NCBI GenBank assembly: GCA_963789275.1
Contig: CAWBKF010000040.1
Coordinates: forward strand, 19,313 to 83,312
Length of the DNA stretch: 64,000 nt
Direction: 5' to 3'
From: DAHUYF01 sp963789275
GTDB taxonomy: Bacteria; Pseudomonadota; Alphaproteobacteria; ATCC43930; CGMCC-115725
Shown here piece after piece: positions 53,842 to 61,984 of the stretch; the first letter of the stretch is position 1; each line of letters begins with the position of its first letter. Position numbers and translations under genes: made by a program. Below the pieces are notes generated by a model that saw only the letters and a list, made by a program, of their open reading frames with translations, did no database searches and had not been told where the DNA came from.

Positions 53842-53947
53842 GGCGGGTAGTCATCGCGCTCGGCAGCCACGCAAGCTCCGTCATGGCCACGCTCTGGCGG
53901 CCGAAGCGCGTCTTTCTGGATTGGCGAGGGCGGCGAACGCCCCGGCG

Positions 53948-54529
53948 TCATGGCGATGAAGGCGCTGGGTGATGCTTTCCGACGGGGATCACCGTGCTTG
54001 CTTGAAGCCCCTTTTCGCTTTCTCCCGCTTGCGCGACATAGCGGACCTCATCACCGACGTGGAGCCTGTCGAAGGCGCCGCCGACGACGCTGTTGCGGTG
54101 CATATAGATCTCCTGACCGTCCGCCGCGACGATGAACCCGTAATCCTCCGCGGGAAAGAGCCGCGCCACCGTGCCATGCTCCGGAACCTCATGCGCCTTG
54201 TCCTGGCCGCGAGCACGTCTGACATGGTCTTCGAGCTGCCGGCGCACCGCATCGAAGGCGTCGCGCATGGCGACATACACATCTTCATGCGCATGGTGCT
54301 CGGAGGGATTGCGATTCACGACAATTTCTCCTCCAGGAACAGTAAGGTTCACGCGCATGTGATAAAGCTGCCCCTTGTGATGATGGCGAGGACCGGATTC
54401 CACGACGACGTGGCAGCGCGTGATGCGATCATAGAACCGCGTGAGTTCTTCGGCTCTCTCGCGGATTCGCGCTTCGAGCGCCTCCGATGATCCCATGCCG
54501 CGAAAAGTGATCTGAATGGGCAGGTCCAT
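53948..54529 (-). CDS. Ribosome hibernation factor fused to a cold-shock domain
   Basis: A 193-residue protein. The N-terminal part (about 1-100) has the HPF/RaiA fold: DLPIQITFRGMGSSEALEAR, RCHVVVESG and AHEDVYVAMRDAFDAVRRQL. The C-terminal part (about 120-185) is a cold-shock domain: GTVARLFPAEDYGFIVAADG and EIYMHRNSVV. HPF proteins inactivate ribosomes in stationary or starved cells; the CSD adds RNA binding. Start 54529 follows GGGAGGAGAGTCT. A near-perfect FNR-type box (54627) lies 97 bp upstream. Confidence 0.88.
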   Translation of the reverse strand: MDLPIQITFRGMGSSEALEARIRERAEELTRFYDRITRCHVVVESGPRHHHKGQLYHMRVNLTVPGGEIVVNRNPSEHHAHEDVYVAMRDAFDAVRRQLEDHVRRARGQDKAHEVPEHGTVARLFPAEDYGFIVAADGQEIYMHRNSVVGGAFDRLHVGDEVRYVAQAGESEKGLQASTVIPVGKHHPAPSSP

Positions 54530-54626
54530 AGACTCTCCTCCCAACATGCGCCACACCAGCGCGCCCGCGCGGATAATTCGTGCGCATTCAGTATTGTAAC
54601 GATATCGCGCGAGATCCGCGGTTGCT

Positions 54627-54640
54627 TTGATCTAGATCAC
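54627..54640. promoter_or_regulatory. Near-perfect FNR/FixK-type box for HPF-CSD gene
   Basis: TTGATCTAGATCAC differs from TTGAT-N4-ATCAA only in the last base. It is 97 bp from the HPF-CSD start. Confidence 0.6.
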
Positions 54641-54737
54641 CGGCCGAGCCTCCCGGCGTTGGCGCCCCCTGCTCTCAATCGGATGGCCGGCCACTGTGCG
54701 GCAACCAAGCCGCCACCAGAATTGGTCGGTCCTCGAA

Positions 54738-54751
54738 TTGACGTACGTCAA
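54738..54751. promoter_or_regulatory. FNR/FixK-type box for glycine-zipper lipoprotein
   Basis: TTGACGTACGTCAA is a completely symmetrical palindrome, and the flanks (AT before, TG after) extend the symmetry. It lies 79 bp from the start at 54831. Confidence 0.78.
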
Positions 54752-54830
54752 TGTTCGACGCGGGAAAGCCTGTAGCCTTGCGACGGATCGACACTCGACC
54801 GACCGCGAGCCGAGAATGAGGAGAATGTGC

Positions 54831-55301
54831 ATGCCACGCTTACGCTTAGGCCTTTGCGGTGCGGTTGCCCTCCTTGTGCTGGATGCCTGTGTCAGCAAGC
54901 CGATGGGCCCGACGGTCGCCGTGATGCCGGCTCCGACCAAGCCGTTCGCCGTGTTTGAAGACGATCAGATGATCTGCCGGAACTACGCCGATCAACAGGT
55001 CGCGGGCGGCGCCGAGCAGGCCAACACGCAGGAAGTCGGTACCGCCGCCATAGGCACCGTGCTGGGCGCCGGCCTCGGCGCCGCCGTCGGCGGCGGACGC
55101 GGCGCCGCGGTGGGTGCCGGCACGGGTGCCATTGCCGGCACCGCGGTCGGATCGACGCCTGCGGCGCGCGCTCAGATGAGCCTGCAGCAACGCTACGACA
55201 TTGCCTATTCGCAATGCATGTATTCGCGGGGCAACCAGGTGCCTGGCTACACGGCCGCCCCGACGTCGCCCCCACCACCCCCGCCACCGCAGCGGAGTTA
55301 G
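54831..55301 (+). CDS. Glycine-zipper lipoprotein
   Basis: A 156-residue lipoprotein. The signal peptide ends in a lipobox-like VLDAC; after that a polar stretch leads to a glycine zipper, GTVLGAGLGAAVGGGRGAAV and GTGAIAGTAVGST, typical of proteins that insert in membranes (YMGG/Gly-zipper family). The C-terminus is proline-rich. The start at 54831 is chosen for spacing to GAGGAG; 54816 and 54825 are in frame. An FNR-type box is 79 bp upstream. Confidence 0.78.
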   Translation: MPRLRLGLCGAVALLVLDACVSKPMGPTVAVMPAPTKPFAVFEDDQMICRNYADQQVAGGAEQANTQEVGTAAIGTVLGAGLGAAVGGGRGAAVGAGTGAIAGTAVGSTPAARAQMSLQQRYDIAYSQCMYSRGNQVPGYTAAPTSPPPPPPPQRS

Positions 55302-55362
55302 TCCCCTCGGCGGCGCATCGTGCACGAAGCGCTGCTTCCCGTGACGCCCGCCGCAGAGAGGT

Positions 55363-55388
55363 CAGGGCGATGGCACGCCATCGCCCTG
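55363..55388. terminator. Convergent stem-loop terminator
   Basis: CAGGGCGATGG and CCATCGCCCTG pair perfectly (11 bp) around the loop CACG. It lies just after the glycine-zipper stop and just before the Hsp20 stop, so it can serve both convergent genes. There is no long T-tract on either side. Confidence 0.65.
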
Positions 55389-55394
55389 GCTCCA

Positions 55395-55934
55395 CTACTT
55401 CGCCTTGATCTCGATCTTCTTCTGCTGCTTCACCGCTTCCGGCGTCTTCGGCAGGGTGAGCGTGAGGACGCCCGCGGCGAAAGCCGCCTCGACCTTGTCA
55501 CGATCGACACCCTCGGGCAGCGTGAACGAGCGTTGGAACGAGCCATAGCTGCGTTCCGACAGGTAGTAGTTCTTCGCTTTCTCTTCCTTCTCGTCGCGCT
55601 TTTCGCCCTTGATCGTCAGCGTGTCGCCGGAGACGGTGACATCGATGTCCTTCTCGCTCATGCCCGGCAGTTCCGCCGTGATATGGTATGCCTTGTCGTC
55701 CTCGGCGAAATCCACCGCCGGCGTCGCGAAGGTGCCCGAGAGCCACCGCCTCCCTAGCGGCTCGACATCGAAAGCGCGGGGCAGTGACGGCAGAAAGCCG
55801 CGGCCCCAGAATTGATCGAAGAGCCGCTGCATGTCGTTGCGGAAGGATTGCCACACATCGGCTCCCGGCCCTAGCGCGGGAGTAGGCGCCGTCTTGTTCT
55901 CGCTCCGCTTCACCTCGACGCTTGTCTGAGACAT
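55395..55934 (-). CDS. Small heat-shock protein (Hsp20 family)
   Basis: ATP-independent chaperone that holds unfolding proteins. The 179-residue product has a variable N-terminus and an alpha-crystallin domain from FAEDDKAYHITAELPGMSEKDIDV to the conserved GVLTLTLPKTPE segment (AAGVLTLTLPK). The start at 55934 has GAGGGCGATCTC upstream, while the open frame runs to 55991. An FNR-type box lies 96 bp upstream. Confidence 0.93.
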   Translation of the reverse strand: MSQTSVEVKRSENKTAPTPALGPGADVWQSFRNDMQRLFDQFWGRGFLPSLPRAFDVEPLGRRWLSGTFATPAVDFAEDDKAYHITAELPGMSEKDIDVTVSGDTLTIKGEKRDEKEEKAKNYYLSERSYGSFQRSFTLPEGVDRDKVEAAFAAGVLTLTLPKTPEAVKQQKKIEIKAK

Positions 55935-56030
55935 GAGATCGCCCTCCGTTATTGGGGTTGAGCACCGCGCCTCATCAGAGGAGGCGCGCAAGCCAACGCG
56001 ACATACTGGTGCCAGGGCGGCGACGACACC

Positions 56031-56044
56031 TTGATCCAGATCAA
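56031..56044. promoter_or_regulatory. FNR/FixK-type box for hsp20
   Basis: TTGATCCAGATCAA, full FNR consensus, 96 bp from the Hsp20 start. It is also 85 bp upstream of the decayed FixJ-like gene on the other strand. Confidence 0.8.
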
Positions 56045-56129
56045 ACGCCGGATATCTGACCGCGCGATGCCGCGGCTATCAACGCAGGCTGTAGCTTCAC
56101 GGCCTTGCTGGTCCTTGGGCACTGCGCGA

Positions 56130-56592
56130 ATGGCTCCTCTGTCGATCATCTACATCCTCTACATCCTCGATGACGACGAGGCCGTCGGCCACTCCCTCGG
56201 TGTCGAGGTCTCTCACCGTGCGGAGCTTTGGCGATGGCGGTGCGCTTCATGCGGGCCGGGGCCGCCGGCTTCATCGAAAAGCCGGTCTCGGAGGGCAAGT
56301 TTCTCGAAAGCGTGCGCCGGGCGCATGAGGAGTTGGAGCAATCGGCGAGCAAGAGCGAGACCGCAAGTGCAGCAGCCCGTGCATGCCTCGCCCTGCTCGC
56401 CGGCCGCGAGCGACAAATGCTCCGGGCTCCTTGTCGCGGGCTTGCCGACGATCGCCTATGAGCTAGCGATCAGCGATCAGTCCACGCACGGTCGAGGTCT
56501 ATCGTGCACGCGTCATGGAAAAGATGCAGGTCCGCAGCCTCTCGCATCTGGTTCGCCGCGCCTTGGCGGCAGGCATCGCGTTCGCCCCCTGA
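56130..56592 (+). pseudogene. Decayed FixJ/LuxR-type response regulator
   Basis: Remnants of a FixJ-like two-component regulator scattered over frames. The receiver start ILDDDEAVGHSLG is followed at once by VRFMRAGAAGFIEKPVSEG, so about 60-70 receiver residues, including the phosphorylated aspartate, are deleted. The output domain is split over three frames: LAGRERQML, then LVAGLPTIAYELAIS, then RTVEVYRARVMEKMQVRSLSHL, which together spell the FixJ-family HTH. Several separate lesions and a large deletion mean real decay, unlike the single-base shifts elsewhere in this window. The gene is probably non-functional. Confidence 0.82.
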
Positions 56593-56653
56593 AGGGGCAT
56601 GTATCTAGATGGTGCGCACGCGGCGCCCCGACATGTTCGGACGGAACCTTGAT

Positions 56654-56995
56654 CTACGGCTCGGAGCCTGCGCCGCCATCGCGCAACAGCTGCGCGCGCG
56701 CCTCGGCGCCGAGCCCGACAAGGTGACGGCGTATCTCTTCCTCGGCGACCGGCGTGCCCCCGGCGATGAGATCGTCGTGGATCCTTCTGATGACCGCCGG
56801 GTCGTCATGCCCAGTTATCTCGGTATCAACGACGGCCTGCGCATAGCGCTGCGCAGCCTCGCCGACGAGCCCCATATGCCTTGCCGCCCAGAGGCCCAGC
56901 AGCCGGTTGCGCCGAGCCCTGATTCTGAAGGCAAGTTCCCGCTCGCGCTCGAAATTGCGCTCGGCGGCCTTCTCGCGGTCTTCAAACATCGGCAT
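56654..56995 (-). CDS. DUF1476 protein, F1-ATPase inhibitor zeta subunit-like
   Basis: A 113-residue member of the DUF1476 family, whose alphaproteobacterial members include the zeta subunit that inhibits F1-ATPase hydrolysis. The diagnostic core is present: MPMFEDREKAAERNFERERE, then ARRNRLLGLWAARHMGL and AEEEIRRHLVGL. The start at 56995 has GGAG at good spacing; the frame is open to 57058. An FNR-type box lies 86 bp upstream. Blocking ATP hydrolysis would save ATP when respiration stops. Confidence 0.82.
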   Translation of the reverse strand: MPMFEDREKAAERNFERERELAFRIRARRNRLLGLWAARHMGLVGEAAQRYAQAVVDTEITGHDDPAVIRRIHDDLIAGGTPVAEEEIRRHLVGLGAEARAQLLRDGGAGSEP

Positions 56996-57081
56996 GTGAC
57001 GCTCCAGGGCGGAAATCTCGGCGATCGCCGGCGCCACCATGTTAATAAAAATCATCATGGCTCACCCCAGCGCCGCCGGGC

Positions 57082-57095
57082 TTGAGCTAGATCAA
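57082..57095. promoter_or_regulatory. FNR/FixK-type box, zeta/phasin divergent promoter
   Basis: TTGAGCTAGATCAA, perfect TTGA-N6-TCAA, 55 bp from the phasin start and 86 bp from the zeta-like start on the other strand. Confidence 0.8.
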
Positions 57096-57150
57096 TGTCC
57101 GATCCCCCATTCGAGCCGATCGTTAAATTGTTCGAACCCGGAGGACCACA

Positions 57151-57519
57151 ATGCCAGACAGCACAAAATCCGCCGTACCGCGTAATCCGCCGACACAGGC
57201 GCGTGAGTGGGAAGCCCCGTTTGGCGCTTTCCTCGAGGGCGGTCAGCAGGCCTATGCGCGATGGTTTCAAACCATCTTTGCATTGTCCCAGGAGATCAGC
57301 CGCTTCGCGCAAGGCCGGCTGCAAGAGGACATGGCGGCATGGACGAAGCTCGCCAGCTGCCACAACCCCGCGGAAGCAATAGAGTTTCAGCGCCAGTTCT
57401 CCACCACGGCCGCGGCGCAATACGGCGAGGAAATAAGCAAGCTCTCCCAAATGATGACGGGAATGGCCGTCACGGATCTCTTTTCGATGCCGCAACGGCC
57501 AAAGAGCGACGCCGCCTGA
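57151..57519 (+). CDS. Phasin-family protein
   Basis: A 122-residue amphipathic helical protein of the phasin family, which coats PHA granules. Visible features are FGAFLEGGQQAYARWFQTIF, repeated amphipathic helices, and the typical CHNPAEAIEFQRQF segment found in the central phasin motif. The ATG follows CGGAGGACCACA. It complements the PHA synthase gene 20 kb upstream in the window, and both have an FNR-type box. Confidence 0.85.
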   Translation: MPDSTKSAVPRNPPTQAREWEAPFGAFLEGGQQAYARWFQTIFALSQEISRFAQGRLQEDMAAWTKLASCHNPAEAIEFQRQFSTTAAAQYGEEISKLSQMMTGMAVTDLFSMPQRPKSDAA

Positions 57520-57546
57520 TCGGCGTATTGGAGGTTGGAGCAGACG

Positions 57547-57952
57547 ATGATCCTGCGGCACCTTTTCTTGACCTTGGCTTGCCTTCTGCCACTCTCGGCG
57601 CCGGCCTTGGCCGATTTTCGCGGCGGCGGGCCTCCCGGCGCCGGACATTGGGGCGGCGCCGATGGTGGTTGGCATGGCCACGCCGGCTGGCCGGGCGACA
57701 TCCACCATTTCGACGTCGGCTATTGGCATGGCGGTCATTGGGTGGCATGGCGAATACGGCAGTAGGCTGGGCTGGTGGTGGATCGTCGGACCGGACTGGT
57801 ATTGGTATCCGGCGCCGGTCTACCCCTATCCCGACCCGTACCTGCCACCAGGCGCGGTGGCCGGATTCTGGTACTGGTGCGATTTCTATCACCAATACTA
57901 CCCATTTGTCGGCGCCTGTCCCTCGGGCTGGCGCGCGGTGCCCGCGCAATAG
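57547..57952 (+). CDS. Secreted glycine/histidine/tryptophan-rich protein (frameshifted)
   Basis: An exported small protein of unknown function. The start at 57547 follows TTGGAGCAGACG and gives a signal peptide (LFLTLACLLPLSAPALA). The mature part is rich in glycine, histidine, tryptophan and tyrosine (GWHGHAGWPGD, then WWWIVGPDWYWYPAPVYPYP after the shift). The frames join in a GGG run at 57740-57742; deleting one G gives 134 residues. It follows the phasin by 27 bp and may be in the same transcript. Confidence 0.68.
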
Positions 57953-58009
57953 CCGCTCCACCGGCTCGCGCGGCGAGAAGGCGGTTCCCGGACAAGGCCT
58001 TGAGAGAAA

Positions 58010-58044
58010 AATCGCGCCCTGGCCTCCCTGGCCAGGGCGCGATT
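58010..58044. terminator. 15-bp perfect stem-loop, overlaps FNR box
   Basis: The arms at 58010-58024 and 58030-58044 (AATCGCGCCCTGGCC with its complement) are perfect over 15 bp around a 5-base loop TCCCT. It follows the aromatic-rich protein gene and ends inside the first two bases of the FNR-type box at 58043. Likely the terminator of the phasin transcript. Confidence 0.72.
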
Positions 58045-58056
58045 GAGCGAAATCAA
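58043..58056. promoter_or_regulatory. FNR/FixK-type box for the hlyD-rbbA-yhhJ operon
   Basis: TTGAGCGAAATCAA, perfect TTGA-N6-TCAA, 54 bp from the HlyD-family start. Its first two bases are the last two of a 15-bp terminator arm. Confidence 0.78.
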
Positions 58057-58110
58057 TGGCGGGCGGCCGGCTCCCTCCGATGGTAGTATCGCTGAGCGAT
58101 CCGAGGCCAA

Positions 58111-59217
58111 ATGCCTGAGGAACACGAACTTACGGCCACTTCCCACAAGGAGAGTGAGGCGCAGCTCCAGCCAGGCGGGGCGCTGGTGCCGATGGCGCTG
58201 CCGGCGGTGCTGCCGGCCGAACGATCGCCGCCGCGACGACGGCGGGTTCGGCTGCTGTTGGCCATGGCCGTGCTGCTCCTTGGCGCGATCGGCGGCGGCT
58301 ATTGGTGGCTCGCATCGCGCCCCGTGCTGCCGCCCGGCATTGCCTCGGGAAACGGCCGTATCGAGGCGGACGAGATCGACATCGACACCAAATTCGCCGG
58401 CCGCATCGCCAAGCTGCTCGCCGATGAGGGCGACATGGTGCATGCCGGCCAGGTGGTCGCGGTCATGGATACGCAGGACCTCGAAGCCACCTTGCGGCGG
58501 GACGAAGCCGTGGTGGAGCAGTCGCAGCGGGCGCTGGAAGAGGCGCGTGCGAACGTCGCTCAGCAACAGAGCCAGGTGCTGCTGGCGAGGCTGGAGCTCG
58601 AGCGGGCGCGCTATCTCCTGCAGAAGAATGACGTGTCCAAGGAGGTTTTCGACCAGCGCCAGCAGCAGATGGACGGCGCCAACGCCGCCTTGGCGGCGGC
58701 CGTCGCCAAGGTGGGCGAGGCCGAGCATGCGCTCGACGCGGCCAAGCATGACGTGGAGCTCTATCAGGTCAATATCGCCGACAACACCCTGGTCGCCCCT
58801 CGCGACGGACGCATCGAATACCGCATCTCCAATATCGGCGAAGTGCTGCCGGCAGGCGGCAAGGTCTTCACGATGCTCGACACATCCTATGTCTATATGG
58901 ACATCTACCTTCCGACCGCCGATGCGGGCCGGGTGAAGCTCGGTGCCGATGGCCGCATCGTTCTCGACGCCTATCCGAATATCCCGATCCCGGCGAAGGT
59001 GACCTATCTCGCGACACAGGCGCAATTCACGCCCAAGGCGGTCGAGACGAAGAGCGAGCGCGACAAGCTCATGTTCCGCGTCAAGGTGCGCATCGACCCC
59101 GAGTTGCTGCGCCAGCATGCCGAGGCGGTCAAGACGGGCTTGCCGGGCATCGGCTACGTCAAGACCGACCCGAAGGTGCCTTGGCCGGCATCGCTCAAAG
59201 GCAAAGCCGGCGGATGA
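58111..59217 (+). CDS. HlyD-family membrane-fusion protein (YhiI-like)
   Basis: A 368-residue periplasmic adaptor of the HlyD/YhiI type. One N-terminal membrane helix (LLLAMAVLLLGAIGGGYWWL) is followed by a lipoyl half (GRIEADEIDIDTKFAGRI), a long coiled-coil hairpin (about 100-205) and the second lipoyl/beta-barrel part (IEYRISNIGEVLPAGGKVF). It overlaps the next gene by 4 bases (ATGA). The E. coli yhiI-rbbA-yhhJ operon has the same arrangement. Confidence 0.9.
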   Translation: MPEEHELTATSHKESEAQLQPGGALVPMALPAVLPAERSPPRRRRVRLLLAMAVLLLGAIGGGYWWLASRPVLPPGIASGNGRIEADEIDIDTKFAGRIAKLLADEGDMVHAGQVVAVMDTQDLEATLRRDEAVVEQSQRALEEARANVAQQQSQVLLARLELERARYLLQKNDVSKEVFDQRQQQMDGANAALAAAVAKVGEAEHALDAAKHDVELYQVNIADNTLVAPRDGRIEYRISNIGEVLPAGGKVFTMLDTSYVYMDIYLPTADAGRVKLGADGRIVLDAYPNIPIPAKVTYLATQAQFTPKAVETKSERDKLMFRVKVRIDPELLRQHAEAVKTGLPGIGYVKTDPKVPWPASLKGKAGG

Positions 59218-61973
59218 CCCCGCCGCGCGAACCCGTGGCGGCGCTGCGCGATGTGTCACACCGCTATGGCGCGCAGAGCGCCCTGATCTCCGTCAGCCTC
59301 GACATCCCGGCCGGCGGCATGGGCGGGCTTATCGGCCCCGATGGCGTCGGCAAGTCGACGCTGCTCAGCTTGGCCGCCGGCGCGCGGAAGATCCAATCCG
59401 GGACGGTCACCATCCTTGGCGGCGACATGGCGGATCTGCGCCATCGCACCGCCGCCTGCCCGCGGATCGCCTATATGCCGCAGGGGCTCGGCAAAAACCT
59501 CTATCCCGATTTGAGCGTCCGCGAGAACATCGAGTTCTTCGCGCGCCTGTTCGGCCAGGGTCGCGCCGAGCGGCAGTGGCGCATTGCCGAGCTGCTGCAG
59601 AGCACCGGCCTCGCCGCGTTCGCCGGCCGCCCGGCAAGCAAGCTGTCGGGCGGCATGCGCCAGAAGCTCGGCCTGTGCTGCTCGCTCATCCACGATCCGG
59701 ATTTCCTGATCCTCGACGAGCCCACCACCGGCGTCGACCCGCTGTCGCGGCGCCAGTTCTGGGAGCTGATCGAGCGCATGCGCGCCCGCCGCCCGGAGAT
59801 GAGCGTCATCGTCGCCACCGCCTATATGGATGAGGCCGAACGCTTCGACTGGCTCGCTGCCATGGATGGCGGCAAGGTGCTGGCCACCGGCACGCCGGCC
59901 TCGCTCAAGGCGAGGACCGGCGCCGAGACCCTCGAGCAAGCCTTCATCGCTCTGCTCCCGGAACAACGGCGTGCCGGCCACCAGGCTCTGGTCATTCCGC
60001 CACGCACCGTCGCGGTCGGCGGGCCGGTCATCGTCGCCCGCGACCTCACGCGCTGCTTCGGCGCCTTCACCGCCGTCGACCATGCGAGCTTCACCATCGA
60101 TCGGGGCGAGATCTTCGGCTTCGTCGGCTCGAATGGCTCCGGCAAGACGACGACGATGAAGATGCTCACGGGATTGCTGCCGGCCAGCAGCGGCGAGGCC
60201 TTGCTCTTCGGACGCGCGATCGCCGCGGCCGATCTCGAGGAGCGCCGCCGGGTCGGCTACATGTCCCAGTCATTCTCGCTCTACAGCGAGCTCACCGTCG
60301 CCCAGAACTTGACGCTTCACGCGCGTCTCTTCCATCTGCCGCCGCGCGAGGCGAAGGCGCGCATCGCCGATCTCTGCGATCGCTTCGAGCTTCGGGCCTA
60401 TCTCGATCATCTCGCCTCGGACCTTCCGCTGGGCATCCGGCAACGCCTGTCACTCGCGGTCGCCATCGTTCATCGGCCGGATATACTGATCCTGGACGAG
60501 CCGACCTCCGGCGTCGATCCGCTGGCGCGCGACCGGTTCTGGGAGCTGCTCGTCGATCTCTCGCGCCGCCAAGGTGTCACGATCTTCGTCTCGACCCATT
60601 TCATGAACGAAGCGGCGCGCTGCGACCGCGTCGCGCTGATGGATAGCGGGCGGGTGCTGGCGACCGACACGCCCGCAGCGCTGACCGCCGCACGCGGCGC
60701 GGCAAACCTCGAGCAAGCCTTCATCAGTTATATAGAAGAGGTGAGCAAAGTCGGGGAGCCGCGGCAAACCCCGACAAGCGCGCCCGTGCCGCGCGGCGCG
60801 CGCTTCGCCACGCGCGACGCCGGGTCCATGGCGCGCCCCGCCGCATCGTTCAGCCTGCGGCGGCTCCTCGCCTACACCATCCGCGAAGGTCTGGAGGTGT
60901 TGCGCGACCCCATCCGCATGGGCTTCGCTCTGCTGGGAACGGCCTTCCTCATGACGATCTTCGGGGCCGGCATCTCGACCGATGTCGACAACCTCTCCTT
61001 TGCCGTCCTCGACCGCGATCAGACGCCGGAGAGCCGCGCTTACCTCGAGGAGCTGTGGGGATCGCGCTACTTCACCGAACAAGCGCCGATCGCCGATTAC
61101 GCCGATGCCGAGAAGCGCCTCGCCGCCGGCGACGTCCGGGCGATCATCGAAATCCCGCCCAATTTCGGCAGGGACATCAAGAAAGGCGTCGCCACCTGGG
61201 TAGGCGCCTGGGTGGACGGCGCGATGCCGTTCCGCGCCGAGACCATCCGCAGCTACCTCCAGGGCGTTCACCAGCAATTCCTGAGCGATTTGGCGCTGCG
61301 CACGACCGGGACGACGGCAGCGGTGGCACCCGCGACGATCGAAACGCGCTTCCGCTACAACCAGGACTTCGAAAGCGTCTATGCGATGGTCCCCGGCACC
61401 ATGGCGCTGCTGCTGGTCCAGATCCCCGCCATCCTTATGGCGCTCGCGATCGTGCGCGAGAAGGAGCTGGGGTCCATTACCAATCTTTACGTCACTCCGG
61501 TGCGCCGGATCGAGTTCCTGCTGGGCAAGCAGCTCCCCTACATCGCGATCTCCCTGGTCAATTTCCTTATCCTGTTTCTGATGGCGATCTTCATCTTCGA
61601 TGTGCCGCTGAAAGGCAGCTTTCCGGCCTTGTGCGTCGGCGCCGTTCTCTATGTCACCGCCACCACGGGGATTGGCATGCTGATGTCGTCCTTCACGCGC
61701 ACGCAGATCGCGGCGCTGTTCGCCACCGCGCTCTTCACCATCCTGCCCGCCACGCAGTTCTCCGGCATGCTCGTGCCGGTCTCCTCGCTGTCAGGCCCGC
61801 CGGCGATCATCGGCCGTTTCTTCCCCATGACGTATTTCCTGCGCATCAGCGTCGGCACCTTCACCAAGGGGCTCGGCTTCGACGATCTCGCGGCCAATTT
61901 CCTGGCGCTCCTCGTGTTCATTCCGGCGCTCACCCTGTTGAGCCTCGCTTTCCTGCGCAAGCAGGAACGTTAG
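59214..61973 (+). CDS. rbbA: RbbA-type ABC transporter: two ATPase domains fused to a permease
   Basis: A 919-residue fusion with the same domain order as E. coli RbbA. ATPase 1 has Walker A GPDGVGKSTLL, signature LSGGMRQKLGLCC and Walker B FLILDEPTTGVD. ATPase 2 has Walker A GSNGSGKTTTMKML and Walker B ILILDEPTSGVD, but its signature reads LPLGIRQRLSLAV. An ABC-2 type permease with six hydrophobic segments follows from about residue 560. E. coli RbbA was described as a ribosome-bound ATPase; here export of an unknown substrate with the HlyD partner is equally likely. Confidence 0.88.
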   Translation: MTPPREPVAALRDVSHRYGAQSALISVSLDIPAGGMGGLIGPDGVGKSTLLSLAAGARKIQSGTVTILGGDMADLRHRTAACPRIAYMPQGLGKNLYPDLSVRENIEFFARLFGQGRAERQWRIAELLQSTGLAAFAGRPASKLSGGMRQKLGLCCSLIHDPDFLILDEPTTGVDPLSRRQFWELIERMRARRPEMSVIVATAYMDEAERFDWLAAMDGGKVLATGTPASLKARTGAETLEQAFIALLPEQRRAGHQALVIPPRTVAVGGPVIVARDLTRCFGAFTAVDHASFTIDRGEIFGFVGSNGSGKTTTMKMLTGLLPASSGEALLFGRAIAAADLEERRRVGYMSQSFSLYSELTVAQNLTLHARLFHLPPREAKARIADLCDRFELRAYLDHLASDLPLGIRQRLSLAVAIVHRPDILILDEPTSGVDPLARDRFWELLVDLSRRQGVTIFVSTHFMNEAARCDRVALMDSGRVLATDTPAALTAARGAANLEQAFISYIEEVSKVGEPRQTPTSAPVPRGARFATRDAGSMARPAASFSLRRLLAYTIREGLEVLRDPIRMGFALLGTAFLMTIFGAGISTDVDNLSFAVLDRDQTPESRAYLEELWGSRYFTEQAPIADYADAEKRLAAGDVRAIIEIPPNFGRDIKKGVATWVGAWVDGAMPFRAETIRSYLQGVHQQFLSDLALRTTGTTAAVAPATIETRFRYNQDFESVYAMVPGTMALLLVQIPAILMALAIVREKELGSITNLYVTPVRRIEFLLGKQLPYIAISLVNFLILFLMAIFIFDVPLKGSFPALCVGAVLYVTATTGIGMLMSSFTRTQIAALFATALFTILPATQFSGMLVPVSSLSGPPAIIGRFFPMTYFLRISVGTFTKGLGFDDLAANFLALLVFIPALTLLSLAFLRKQER

Positions 61974-61984
61974 GGACAGCCGCA

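Noticed and set aside
57898..59259. 453-codon minus-strand open frame across the hlyD gene
   Set aside because: Shadow of the HlyD-family gene, whose domains and start are clear.
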